From assembly GCA_934792465.1 (NCBI GenBank), contig CAKVOK010000034.1, forward strand, positions 1 through 38,366: DNA of 38,366 bases. Reading direction: 5' to 3'. Source of the DNA: an uncultured Clostridia bacterium (lineage in GTDB: Bacteria; Bacillota; Clostridia; RUG12999). The notes under the pieces are model-generated. The model searched no databases, was not told the DNA's origin, and saw nothing but the letters and a program-made list of their open reading frames with translations. This document shows positions 1-9,419 of this stretch, one piece after another; positions within the stretch are counted from its first letter, which is position 1, and every line of letters starts with the position of its first letter. A program made the translations under genes and the position numbers.

Positions 1-11
1 GCTGTTTTTAG

Positions 12-58
12 GTGTGAAACCGAAGGTTTCACACAAATGGTTTCGCAAAACCATTTGT
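12..58. other. Two overlapping hairpins
   Basis: Seen directly: 10-bp arms at 12-21 and 25-34 with a 3-nt loop form one perfect hairpin. 11-bp arms at 33-43 and 48-58 with a 4-nt loop form a second. They share bases 33-34, so both cannot form fully at once. No long U-run follows either. The window starts here, so the upstream gene they might belong to is not visible. They could be the 3' end structure of an upstream transcript or part of an intergenic repeat. Confidence 0.5.
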
Positions 59-81
59 TCAGTAGACATTATTTAAAAGAG

Positions 82-127
82 GGTACGGATAATTTCGTGA
101 AAACGAATTTGTCCGTGCCATTTTTTT
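82..127 (+). terminator. Rho-independent terminator, repeat copy A
   Basis: Arms 82-98 and 103-119 pair over 17 positions with a GAAA tetraloop, two G.U pairs and one T.T mismatch, and are followed by seven T residues. It should end a transcript entering from upstream of the window. The 38-base stem-loop is repeated almost exactly at 24419-24456 (36 of 38 identical), in the same orientation, on the other side of the glycan locus. Confidence 0.85.
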
Positions 128-156
128 AAATACAATTATTAAATAATGATACCTCA

Positions 157-185
157 TCGGCGATAAGCAGCCGATTTTTTTATTT
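157..185 (+). terminator. Short rho-independent terminator
   Basis: A 6-bp perfect stem (ATCGGC/GCCGAT, loop of 8) is followed by a run of seven T. It lies between repeat copy A and the promoter at 235-263, so it adds a second barrier to read-through into the glycan locus. Confidence 0.65.
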
Positions 186-234
186 TAATGCCTGATGAAT
201 ATGAAGAGTTGACAACAAAACAGAATTTAAAGTA

Positions 235-263
235 TTTACAGATTTTTTTATGCATGATATAAT
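235..263 (+). promoter_or_regulatory. Sigma-A promoter of the glycan operon
   Basis: TTTACA at 235-240 and TATAAT at 258-263 are separated by exactly 17 bp, which predicts a transcript start near 270 and a leader of about 55 nt before the first start codon. A further TTGACA lies at 209-214 with only a poor -10 (TATTTA, 233-238), a possible weaker second promoter. No other convincing promoter was seen before the terminator at 21223, so this one probably serves ten genes. Confidence 0.75.
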
Positions 264-324
264 TGCGTCGGATAATAAAAAATTATATTAATGCTGCTGT
301 TGCGGCGAAAGGATGAATGCGGGA

Positions 325-3300
325 ATGAAAGGTACTTTCTCTAACAAAATAAGTGTTGTGCTTGCGGCGATAATGTTGTTTATGTGTATGAACATATCTG
401 CTGCGGAAGCATACACCGTCAATTTGTATGACGGCGATACGCTTTTTAAGACCTACAGCGTACAGGAAAACAGCTATGCACAGCTTGAAAACGGTTCGGC
501 AAAAAGCGGAAAATATTTCAAGGGATGGAAAACGGCGGACGGCAGATACCTTTATGCCGGAGGCGGATATAAGCTGTATGCAGCGGAAAATATGGATTTG
601 TATGCGGAATACGGCGATACGGCAGCACCTGCTCCGGGAGAAAATATATTCAAAAATCCGAATATGGACGAGGATTTTTTTGATGTTCATCCGGCAAACG
701 GTAGGATTTCCTACGAAACGGAAAACGGAAACCGAATACTCCGATATGAACGTGCAAGCGGCTATACGGCGATTCAAAAATATGTCGCATGGGATATAGG
801 CAGAAAATATGCGCTTTCATTCAAGATAAAAACTGACTCTACGCATAATGTATGGTACAATGTGCGATATTCGAGCTCCGGCGGCGGAAGTGCGGACCAC
901 GGTGCATTTGCCGGCAAGAATACGGCGGACGAATGGTCGGAATATTCGTATACCGTAACGATTCCGAAAGATTACGTTCCGTCGGATAAAGATGCGATAA
1001 CATTCTTTTCCGACCCCGGTACGGAGATTGCTTTCAATGATAATCTCTATGACGATTTGTCTTTGATACCTTATTATAAACTAAGCTACGATATTAACGG
1101 AGGAACTTCAAATGCTCCGGAAGCGGAATACACACTTGACACCTCGTATACTATAAACCCGTCGTCAACTCCGATAAAGGGCGGATATACATTTCTCGGC
1201 TGGGCGGATTCGCCGGATTCGAGAACACCGGTTACAAGCGTTGAATTTGATAAATCGGATATAACGCTGTATGCGATATGGGAGCTTGACGAAAGCTCGA
1301 TTGTTCCGGGATTGGTGACATATTCTTCCGATACGGCAGAGGAGGGGAATGCGAACGGAACCGCAGAGGTTGATTATTCCGAAAGCACGGACAAATATGA
1401 AACTGCCGATTTGTATTTCGGCAATGAGGGCGGAATATTTGAAAATTATACGAAGCTCGAAAGTGTAAAGCTCAAGGATAACAGAGGTTCGTATACTATG
1501 AGCGGAAACCGTGCATTCCCGGCAGGGGCAACGAGAATATATGCTGTTTTTGTTTCGGCAGACGGAACAAGCAAGATGTCGTACTGCGCTATTCCGGAGG
1601 AAAACAGAATAAGTTCCTATGAAAAGCCGATTGTTTCGTTTTATTCGATTTCGGATATTCATGCGGGAAACGATTATTGGCCGGAAATGCCGATAAACAG
1701 AAATAATGCGGCAGCGGATATTATAAATAACAAACCTGATTTTCTTGCGATTGTCGGTGATTTGGTAGACCACGGACTGAGTGTGCGCTACGAATCTCTT
1801 TATACGTATCTCGATAATAATTTCAATGCCGCAAGAATTCCTACATTTATCGCAAACGGAAATCACGAGCTGGATAATATAAATTATCAGCATACCGGTT
1901 ATGATTTGGAAGCATTGAAAAAAGCGTTTGACTATCAGCTCGGAATTGCGGCGGAATATAACGACGTAAGTATATCGAGAGAGGACAGGTCATTGTTTTA
2001 TGCGGCATCATATAAGGATTACAGACTTATATTTCTTTCTGTACCTACCGATACGGACGGCAGCGTTACATACAGCGTATCGGGAAAGCAGCTTGAATGG
2101 CTTGACGAGCAGCTTTATAAAGGGGAAAAATCCAACAAGACAACGTTCGTATTCAGTCATGTTGCGTTAAATGGAGATGTTCCGGGCAGCAATGAAGCGG
2201 GAATAACGAATACGGACGAAGTCCGTGCGGTTTTAAACAGGCACCCGAATCTTGTATTGATAACGGGACATACACATTCGTATCTCGACAGCGATAAATT
2301 CTATACAAAGGTCGGAAATATGACGGATAATTTCAGTACGTTTAACGATGGCTGTGCGGTATGGCTTTCGCTTGGCGGAGGCACGTATTTCAAGGATTAT
2401 TCGATGGGACAATTTGTTGAAATATATAAGGACAAAATACTTGTTAAGGCAAGACAGTTTACCAAACCGGGAAAATTTATTTCAAAGGGTCTTTATGTGA
2501 TTCCGACGCCGGATTCGTCGGAGGAAATCGGCGAAGCCTCTATTGACGGCGAATTTAAACAAGGCGGAGTGCTTTCGGCAAAGCTTGACGGACAAGACCC
2601 TCCGGAGGGCAGTACATACGAATGGATTATGAACGGAAAGACCGTGGGAACGCAAAGCACATATACCGTAGATGCGGCGGACAGTGCAGGTAAAAAGCTC
2701 ATTTTGAGAATTACTCTGCCGAACGGAAGCTATGCGTCGGCAGTATCGGATTCGATGCTCGGCGAATGTACGGTCAGATATGATTTGAACGGCGGCAGAG
2801 GAACAACGCCGCCGCAGGACAAGGCGCTTGCCGGACAGCCGTATACGCCTTATTGCGGGAAATATTTCCCTGTGAAAGACGGAAGCTGGTTTATCGGCTG
2901 GTCGGAAAACAAGAATGCGGCAGTACCGCAGGAAAGTATAGTGCCGGGCGGAGATACTGCGCTTTATGCCGTATATACCGACAAACCCGAATTTTATTTC
3001 GATGCGAACCTTTCGGGCTGGGAACCTACATACGGTGTAAGCAGCTGGAATATTAAAGATTCATCGCTGGTACTTACGACGAATGATAAAGTAAAAGATT
3101 TGTTCTTTATACATAACAGTGCAAACATTGATGCAGATAAATATAAATATCTGCGGATAAAGATGAAGCTTGAAAACGGAGCAAATCCGGATTGTATGTT
3201 CTTTGAAACGGACAAGGCAAGCTACAGCCAAAGCAAAACGAGAATACCGATAAGCGGCGGTAATATAATAGGCTCGGAGGACGGCATGAATATATACGAG

Positions 3301-5133
3301 TTTTACATTCCGGAGATTGAAACTGCGAGGGATTACTGGAAAGGAACGGTAAATAAGCTTAGATTTGACGCCATAGAATCGTTTAACGGAAAAGCAAGCG
3401 TGGATTATATCGTTTTCTCGGATAAGAAAGCGGTTGTAAAGGCGGATATTTCCGCAGACGAACCGAAAAAAGGCGAAAGCACAAAGAAAGAAGCCGTGCT
3501 TTCGGACGATTCGGTGAATTGCACCGTTGTATCGGCAGGCTACGATACCTCCGACGAGATATTCAGAGCAGGCAAGGCATATACGCTCAAGGCAACACTG
3601 AAGCCAAAGGATGGATATACCTTTATGACGACGGAGGATTTGAAAGCAAATGTAACCGTAAACGGAAAAAATATTTCGGACGCTGTTATAAATGATGACG
3701 GAACGGCAGCGATAAGTCTTAAATTCGCAAAGCTTGATTCGGGCAAAACGGACACGGACGTAAGCGTGTGGGACGGCAGCGTTGACAAAAGCTGGGGAGA
3801 AGCTGCCGCATCGACTTATGAGATAAACAGTGCAAGCCAGTTTATAGCCTTCAGGGATAAGGTACTCGGCGGAGAAAATTTTGCGAATAAAAAGATTGTT
3901 TTAAACTGCGATATAGATTTAAACAATCTCAATCTGAAATATGGTGTGGGCGACAAGAGAACGAGCGGCTGGACGGAGGGCGAGGACCTCACGATGTTCG
4001 CCGGAACGTTTGACGGAAACGGGCACGTTATTAAAAATCTCAGCATGAATCCGAATATAGCGGACGCAGCAACAAACAATATCGAAAACAGCTATTGCGT
4101 GGGACTGTTTTTCATATCATCGGGGGCGCAGCTGATAAATCTCGGACTTAAGGACGTGACGGTAACGCTTCACGATACAGTTCCTCCGGAAGCAAACTAC
4201 GGCGGTTTGCTGTCGATAAACAGCTACGGCACGGTGTCGGGTTGTTTTGTTAAAAATATTAAATTTGCAGGCGGATGGACAGAGGATACCGAAACTCCGA
4301 CAATCTATTTTGCGGCAATAGCGGCGAGAACGGTCGGCGGCACAATCAAAAACTCGTATGCGGACGGAGTAGACTTCACGGGCATAAAAAATGCACTGTT
4401 TAATATGAATGCACGTAAAACAGCGATTGCAAACGCAAGCGCATATGCGGGTATAAGCAATTGCTACAGCGCAAACTTAAAATACAATCCTAAGGATACA
4501 ACGGATATGAGCATGTCGAATCCGAATGCAAAGGTAATGAACAATTTTGATTCGGCGGTATACAAGGACGATTCGAGCGATATTTCGATAAATCACGTGT
4601 ATACAGACGTACCGTACAGCGTGTCGGCAGGAAACGAAAGTGCGGTATGCAATGCGACGGGAACGCTTGACAGCGTACTCGGCAATGTAGAAGAAACGCT
4701 TTCCGATGCATTTGCGGATTTCTCGTCATTCTCGGTGAATCCCATGCTTTCGTGGGAGAAAAAGCCTGTAAAATTCGGATATGACGAATGCAGAATATAT
4801 AAAAATTACGGCAAAACAACGGAAGAGGACGTAACGGACGGCACACTGACAAGCGGATTGTTCACGGTTGAAATAAGCGGAATAAAAAATCAGACCGGTA
4901 TAGACTACAGTCCTGTTGTATGCTTTACATATGTTAGCGGCGGCAAGCTGGAAAAATGCAGCTATATGAAATATACGCTTCCGTCGTTCTCGGAGGACAA
5001 CGATAATATCGAGCTGAGTATCGACTTGTCGGATATAGCACCGAAAACGGGGGATTTTGCACAAGTTATCGTGTTCAGCGATGTAAACAGCATAGTTCCG
5101 CTGATTCGTTCGCTGAAGCTGAATGCAAGATAA
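325..5133 (+). CDS. Secreted multidomain metallophosphoesterase
   Basis: A 1602-aa exported protein. The ATG at 325 is preferred over 313 because AAAGGA (308-313) overlaps the earlier ATG. A signal peptide ends near AEA, about residue 29. Domains in order: beta-grasp InlB/Flg_new-like repeats (about 30-95, 252-325 and 800-875, with DINGG/DLNGG and GW signatures), a carbohydrate-binding-like sandwich (about 105-250), and a calcineurin-like phosphoesterase (about 434-720). The phosphoesterase metal ligands are all visible: D444/H446, GD 478-479, GNH 512-514, H612 and GHTH 648-651. Then come an Ig-like module (730-790), a jelly-roll-like domain with a YWKGT motif (about 877-1025) and a C-terminal GLUG-like beta-repeat region (about 1145-1480) paralogous to the protein at 19644-21209. 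There is no SLH domain or LPXTG anchor. The family hydrolyses phosphomono- or diesters; the substrate here is unknown. It is the first gene of the operon, which suggests an extracellular role on a phosphorylated glycan or teichoic-acid-like polymer (inference). Confidence 0.85.
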   Translation: MKGTFSNKISVVLAAIMLFMCMNISAAEAYTVNLYDGDTLFKTYSVQENSYAQLENGSAKSGKYFKGWKTADGRYLYAGGGYKLYAAENMDLYAEYGDTAAPAPGENIFKNPNMDEDFFDVHPANGRISYETENGNRILRYERASGYTAIQKYVAWDIGRKYALSFKIKTDSTHNVWYNVRYSSSGGGSADHGAFAGKNTADEWSEYSYTVTIPKDYVPSDKDAITFFSDPGTEIAFNDNLYDDLSLIPYYKLSYDINGGTSNAPEAEYTLDTSYTINPSSTPIKGGYTFLGWADSPDSRTPVTSVEFDKSDITLYAIWELDESSIVPGLVTYSSDTAEEGNANGTAEVDYSESTDKYETADLYFGNEGGIFENYTKLESVKLKDNRGSYTMSGNRAFPAGATRIYAVFVSADGTSKMSYCAIPEENRISSYEKPIVSFYSISDIHAGNDYWPEMPINRNNAAADIINNKPDFLAIVGDLVDHGLSVRYESLYTYLDNNFNAARIPTFIANGNHELDNINYQHTGYDLEALKKAFDYQLGIAAEYNDVSISREDRSLFYAASYKDYRLIFLSVPTDTDGSVTYSVSGKQLEWLDEQLYKGEKSNKTTFVFSHVALNGDVPGSNEAGITNTDEVRAVLNRHPNLVLITGHTHSYLDSDKFYTKVGNMTDNFSTFNDGCAVWLSLGGGTYFKDYSMGQFVEIYKDKILVKARQFTKPGKFISKGLYVIPTPDSSEEIGEASIDGEFKQGGVLSAKLDGQDPPEGSTYEWIMNGKTVGTQSTYTVDAADSAGKKLILRITLPNGSYASAVSDSMLGECTVRYDLNGGRGTTPPQDKALAGQPYTPYCGKYFPVKDGSWFIGWSENKNAAVPQESIVPGGDTALYAVYTDKPEFYFDANLSGWEPTYGVSSWNIKDSSLVLTTNDKVKDLFFIHNSANIDADKYKYLRIKMKLENGANPDCMFFETDKASYSQSKTRIPISGGNIIGSEDGMNIYEFYIPEIETARDYWKGTVNKLRFDAIESFNGKASVDYIVFSDKKAVVKADISADEPKKGESTKKEAVLSDDSVNCTVVSAGYDTSDEIFRAGKAYTLKATLKPKDGYTFMTTEDLKANVTVNGKNISDAVINDDGTAAISLKFAKLDSGKTDTDVSVWDGSVDKSWGEAAASTYEINSASQFIAFRDKVLGGENFANKKIVLNCDIDLNNLNLKYGVGDKRTSGWTEGEDLTMFAGTFDGNGHVIKNLSMNPNIADAATNNIENSYCVGLFFISSGAQLINLGLKDVTVTLHDTVPPEANYGGLLSINSYGTVSGCFVKNIKFAGGWTEDTETPTIYFAAIAARTVGGTIKNSYADGVDFTGIKNALFNMNARKTAIANASAYAGISNCYSANLKYNPKDTTDMSMSNPNAKVMNNFDSAVYKDDSSDISINHVYTDVPYSVSAGNESAVCNATGTLDSVLGNVEETLSDAFADFSSFSVNPMLSWEKKPVKFGYDECRIYKNYGKTTEEDVTDGTLTSGLFTVEISGIKNQTGIDYSPVVCFTYVSGGKLEKCSYMKYTLPSFSEDNDNIELSIDLSDIAPKTGDFAQVIVFSDVNSIVPLIRSLKLNAR

Positions 5134-5211
5134 TCTTTTATCATAAACTCTGCGGATAAGAGAAAATTCAAGTCTATTTGCCGAAGCAGAGCGGCAGAAC
5201 GGAGATTTTCT

Positions 5212-8200
5212 ATGACAATAAAATTCATGAGAAAGCTTAGTATATTGCTTCTTGCGCTGGTTGCGGCGGACTGCCTTTGCGGATTCGGCGCAGCAGCGGA
5301 GGAAACAGGGTATAAGGATACCGATTTCGTGATAGCGTATGCAAGGGACGGACAGTCGAACGAAGCGAGGGACACAAGCTGGGACAGGAACATACCGTTT
5401 CCCGGAGATGATTTTTCAAAGACAAACGAGGCGGTCAGTACGAATGTGCTGAATGATTCGAGTGCCGAACACCCTGCCGAGGCATACAGAGAACTGAATG
5501 AGATAAACGGCGGACTTGTTACGGTGGATTTTGATTTTTCCATGGACAGACCGATGGAAACGTCGTACAGCCTTGCAGACGGCAAAACAACGCTGTTCGG
5601 AATAACCACGAAGAATAACGGAATATATCTTCAGCAGCCGGAGAATGAACTGCTGTATCTTATGCCGTATTCCACATCGTATGTCACGGGAGAATTTACG
5701 TATGTGGTCAAGGCAGTTATTGATTTCGACAGCCAAAGAATAGTATCGGTTCAGATAAACGGGAAAACGTATGCACAGGATAAGCCGTATGCAAACCCCG
5801 TGACAAAGGCAAACGGATTTTACATATCCACAAGCAGGGAATCGGTCGGTGTACTGACGAACAGGCGGCTGTTTATAAGCGGCGGATATTATATTTACGA
5901 ATGCTTTTGGAATGCCGACGGCAATCTGCCGGACGACTGGAAGGTATTAAGCAGCGGCGGCAATGCATCGGTTAAGGCAGCTGCACTCAGATACCCCGAT
6001 AAATACAGCCTGATGCTCGATTCGCAAAACGGCGATATTGAATACAGCAAGGCAATATCTCCGCTCGGCGGAAATGTTGTATATGAAATTAATACGTTTC
6101 AGGAAGCAAAAAGGGACGGGTTTTATATCGGTCTGACGGACGGCGGCAAAACGGCTGCGGAAATAACCTCGGACGGAAAAAGCTTTTGTTATGTTGATGA
6201 AAACGGAAGCTTATGCCCGTTTTATGATTATACGGACAACGTTTGGTATAACATACGCCTTGAGCTTAATCACGATAATTTAACCTATGATATTTATATA
6301 AATTATAAGCTTAGGGAAAGCGGTGTTAAGCTCCTTACGCAGGGGAAAAGCGTTGACGGCGCATATATTAAATCGCTGAAAAACAGCTACAGCCTGAGTA
6401 TTGACGATATAAAGCTGTACAGAAAGAGAATATACGGCGATTATGTTTCGGCGCCGCAGCCGCAGGAGAAGAAAGACAAGGATACTCTTGTCTGCATGCA
6501 GATGTGTCCGCTCTGGACAGAGGGAACGCACTACGGCTGGGACAGGATAAAAGCGGCATCAAACAACAGAGAACCGCTGCTCGGATATTATGACGAGTTC
6601 AATCCCGAAGTGTATGACTGGTATACAAAATGGATGGTCGAACACGGCGTGGATTTTCAGTTCCAATGCGTATATCCCACTGCAAGAATAAACTACGACG
6701 TTCCGGACGCACCTATAAAATGCGATACCGTAAGAGAATATAACGGCATTATGGAAGGATTTATGAATTCGAGATACAGCAATCAGATGAAATTTGCCGT
6801 AATTCTCGAATGTACCACCTTCTTCCACGGCTACGGACATTACAACGAATTTTTCGACTACTATCTGCCGTTCTATATCGAATATTATCTGAAAGACGAC
6901 AGATATATGAAGATAGATTCAAGACCGGTCATAGGCGTGTTCGCACTGAAATCGTTCCTGAATATATTTGATGACGGTACGGGAACGGAATCAATCAGAA
7001 AAGGCATTAAGCGCATGAGAAAAATGTGCATAGACGCAGGAGTGGGAGATCCGTATATACTTTCAAACGAAAGCACGGGGTCGAATATAATCAAGCTGGC
7101 AAGCGAAGCGGGGCTGGACGGCATAACGGCATACGGACTCGGAGATGACGCAACGTTTGCGACGCAGCGCATTAATATGCTTTCAACGGCGGAAGAATGT
7201 AAATCCGCAGGGATAGATTTTTGGCCTATCGCTACGCCTATGCGAAACGATATAGCATGGCGTATATACAGCGGTTATACTCACAGCGGAGAGGAATTTT
7301 CCGAGCATCTTGCATGGATAAAAAATAATATTACGGATAAACAGTCGCCGAGCGTAAGCACAAAGGTTGTAAATATGACAACATGGGACGAATACGGCGA
7401 GGGACATATAATTGCGCCTACGGTGGGACTGGGCTTTGAATACCTCGACGCAATCAGGAAAAACTATGTGAAAGCAGGCGAAGAGCATAACGAAGAATAT
7501 CCGACCGAGGAACAGAAAAAGCGTGTTGATATGCTTTACGTGCAGGACAGAAAAACAACCTTTACGAAGATTGTTACGGAAGATGCCCCGACAGATACAA
7601 GGATTATTCAGGGGAAGCGTGAATATGACAAACCGGCAGGAATACCCGAAACGGTGAAATTAAAGCTTGATTTTAAGACTGCGGGCGATGCGGCGAAATG
7701 CACTGCCGGCTGGGGTGCGGAAAAAATTCAGAGGACGGCGAACGGTATTGCGGTTACGCTGAACGACAGAAGTCCGTCGATATTTATAAACGACCCGATT
7801 AATATGGATTCTTACGATGTTACATACGCAAAAATCAGAATGAAGAAAAATCCGACGTCGGGCGGCGGCTGGCTGAGCTGGACCTCTGATATATCGCCCG
7901 GATTTTCCACGGAGAAAAAGGTTTATTTCAATCCGGGAACGGACGACGGCAGCGAATTTAAAGATTATTATATTCCTGTGGGAGAAAGTGCTTTTTGGAA
8001 AGGGAAGATTGAACAGCTGAAAATAACGCTCGGAGATACTTCCGATTCTTCACTTCCGTTCGAAGTGGAATCGCTTGAGTTTTTAAGTGACAATGCGCTT
8101 GCAAATGCACAGAAAATAAATATTGACGGCTGGATTCAAAATACCGGAAACGATATTGAAGTAAAATCGGGAAGTGCTGCCGTTCCGATGAGGCAGATTC

Positions 8201-9417
8201 TTCTTTCCGCAGGAGCAGATTATATACAGTGCTTTGAAAGCACGGACACATATTCGATAAAATATAACGATGTCTATTCCGAAATAACGCTCGGAGACAA
8301 AAAAGCGGAAACGGGCGGCAGAAAGCTTACGCTTCCTTTTGCGGCATACAAGGTTTCCGACAGGACGAACGATGAAGTTATGGTGCCTGTTGAGTTTATC
8401 GAAGCAGTGCTTTCGGATAAAAAGGTATCGTGGGAGAATAGCGAAAAAACGCTGTATGTAACAACATCGGAAAGCGGCGGCGGAGCAAACGGTGTGATAC
8501 GGAAAACGGTGGATTCTTTGGAATTTGATTCGGCGGAAAGGGCTGACAAGGCATACGGGCTTGACGCTATAAAGTGCGAAAACGGTGAATACAAGGCTGT
8601 TACGACAACTGCAGATCCGCAGATGTATTTCAAAACGAATCTGAAAGCGGAGGACGTAAAGATAATAGAAGTTAAGATAAATACGGCGGCAAGCCAAAAG
8701 CTCAACTTCTTCTTTATAACCGACAAGGATAAGTCTTGGGATGAGTACAAGCGTTCGCCGTCGTATACTACAAGTCCGGGAGATAATATAATTCGTTTCG
8801 ATACGGGAAAAGACCTTGTAAATTGGAAGAATACGATAAAAGAGGTTCGTTTCGACCCGTCCGAGGAAAGCGGAGATTCTTTCTCGATTGATTATATACG
8901 TTTTTACGGCGATGAAGAAAAGCCGGACGGCAGGATAAAGGACATGAGCAGCTGCATAACGAAGAGCGAGGACGGGTTGGAATGGCAGTTCGGCAAAAAT
9001 ACATATCTGGACGGCTGGGAAGCGAATAAGTTCTTCGGTTCGGTAAAGACTGCGGACGGAATGCTGAATGCGGTTATCACGGGAAGAAAACCTCTGCTTG
9101 TCAGCAGAAGCGATATAAACGAGGAATGCGGAAATATATCCGTCATTAAGATTTCGTATGCGAATAATACAATGTCGAACAAGCTGAAAATATATTTCAT
9201 GACGGACGGCATGAATGTCATAAGCGAGGAATGTTCGTTTACGGCAGAGATTGTGCCCATGGAAAGCGAATGCAGAGAATATATTATAAATACATCGGGG
9301 AACGCATACTGGAAGGGTACGCTGAAAAAATTGGTTATAGCACCGGCGGAAAACGCAAAAGGGAATATATCCGTAGACAGCATTAAATTGCAGTATGCAA
9401 ATCGGCAGGAGGGATAA
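5212..9417 (+). CDS. Secreted GH99/WbsX-like glycosidase
   Basis: A 1401-aa exported protein; GGAG at 5201-5204 is 7 nt from the ATG, and the signal peptide ends near residue 29. The N-terminal half has two LamG/concanavalin-like beta-sandwich regions (about 95-225 and 235-405). A GH99/WbsX-like catalytic barrel spans about 426-770. It shows the family landmarks GWDRIKAA, GYYDEFNPEVY, DRYMKIDSRPV (about 563) and TWDEYGEG (E727 and E730), equivalent to the WNEWxEG segment of the family. Then follow a jelly-roll-like domain (about 815-962, FWKGK), a copper-amine-oxidase-N-like beta domain (about 968-1084, PMRQ..., PVEFIEA) and two more jelly-roll-like domains (about 1100-1238 and 1250-1398). 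Known GH99 members are endo-alpha-mannosidases or mannanases, while WbsX proteins are poorly characterised. An extracellular endo-glycosidase is the best guess. It has no SLH domain of its own, but the next two genes encode SLH proteins. Confidence 0.85.
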   Translation: MTIKFMRKLSILLLALVAADCLCGFGAAAEETGYKDTDFVIAYARDGQSNEARDTSWDRNIPFPGDDFSKTNEAVSTNVLNDSSAEHPAEAYRELNEINGGLVTVDFDFSMDRPMETSYSLADGKTTLFGITTKNNGIYLQQPENELLYLMPYSTSYVTGEFTYVVKAVIDFDSQRIVSVQINGKTYAQDKPYANPVTKANGFYISTSRESVGVLTNRRLFISGGYYIYECFWNADGNLPDDWKVLSSGGNASVKAAALRYPDKYSLMLDSQNGDIEYSKAISPLGGNVVYEINTFQEAKRDGFYIGLTDGGKTAAEITSDGKSFCYVDENGSLCPFYDYTDNVWYNIRLELNHDNLTYDIYINYKLRESGVKLLTQGKSVDGAYIKSLKNSYSLSIDDIKLYRKRIYGDYVSAPQPQEKKDKDTLVCMQMCPLWTEGTHYGWDRIKAASNNREPLLGYYDEFNPEVYDWYTKWMVEHGVDFQFQCVYPTARINYDVPDAPIKCDTVREYNGIMEGFMNSRYSNQMKFAVILECTTFFHGYGHYNEFFDYYLPFYIEYYLKDDRYMKIDSRPVIGVFALKSFLNIFDDGTGTESIRKGIKRMRKMCIDAGVGDPYILSNESTGSNIIKLASEAGLDGITAYGLGDDATFATQRINMLSTAEECKSAGIDFWPIATPMRNDIAWRIYSGYTHSGEEFSEHLAWIKNNITDKQSPSVSTKVVNMTTWDEYGEGHIIAPTVGLGFEYLDAIRKNYVKAGEEHNEEYPTEEQKKRVDMLYVQDRKTTFTKIVTEDAPTDTRIIQGKREYDKPAGIPETVKLKLDFKTAGDAAKCTAGWGAEKIQRTANGIAVTLNDRSPSIFINDPINMDSYDVTYAKIRMKKNPTSGGGWLSWTSDISPGFSTEKKVYFNPGTDDGSEFKDYYIPVGESAFWKGKIEQLKITLGDTSDSSLPFEVESLEFLSDNALANAQKINIDGWIQNTGNDIEVKSGSAAVPMRQILLSAGADYIQCFESTDTYSIKYNDVYSEITLGDKKAETGGRKLTLPFAAYKVSDRTNDEVMVPVEFIEAVLSDKKVSWENSEKTLYVTTSESGGGANGVIRKTVDSLEFDSAERADKAYGLDAIKCENGEYKAVTTTADPQMYFKTNLKAEDVKIIEVKINTAASQKLNFFFITDKDKSWDEYKRSPSYTTSPGDNIIRFDTGKDLVNWKNTIKEVRFDPSEESGDSFSIDYIRFYGDEEKPDGRIKDMSSCITKSEDGLEWQFGKNTYLDGWEANKFFGSVKTADGMLNAVITGRKPLLVSRSDINEECGNISVIKISYANNTMSNKLKIYFMTDGMNVISEECSFTAEIVPMESECREYIINTSGNAYWKGTLKKLVIAPAENAKGNISVDSIKLQYANRQEG

Positions 9418-9419
9418 TA

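Noticed and set aside
97..112. CcpA cre site (TGAAAACGAATTTG)
   Set aside because: It only half matches the cre consensus and is fully explained as the loop and arm of the terminator repeat.
283..1893. Long antisense open frames opposite the first gene, and similar frames elsewhere
   Set aside because: They are Cys/Arg/Ile-rich shadow frames created by the codon bias of the sense genes, with no ribosome binding site or domain similarity.
8115..8463. Copper amine oxidase enzyme
   Set aside because: Only the small N-terminal beta domain type is present; this is a common accessory module in secreted Firmicute proteins, with no oxidase catalytic domain.
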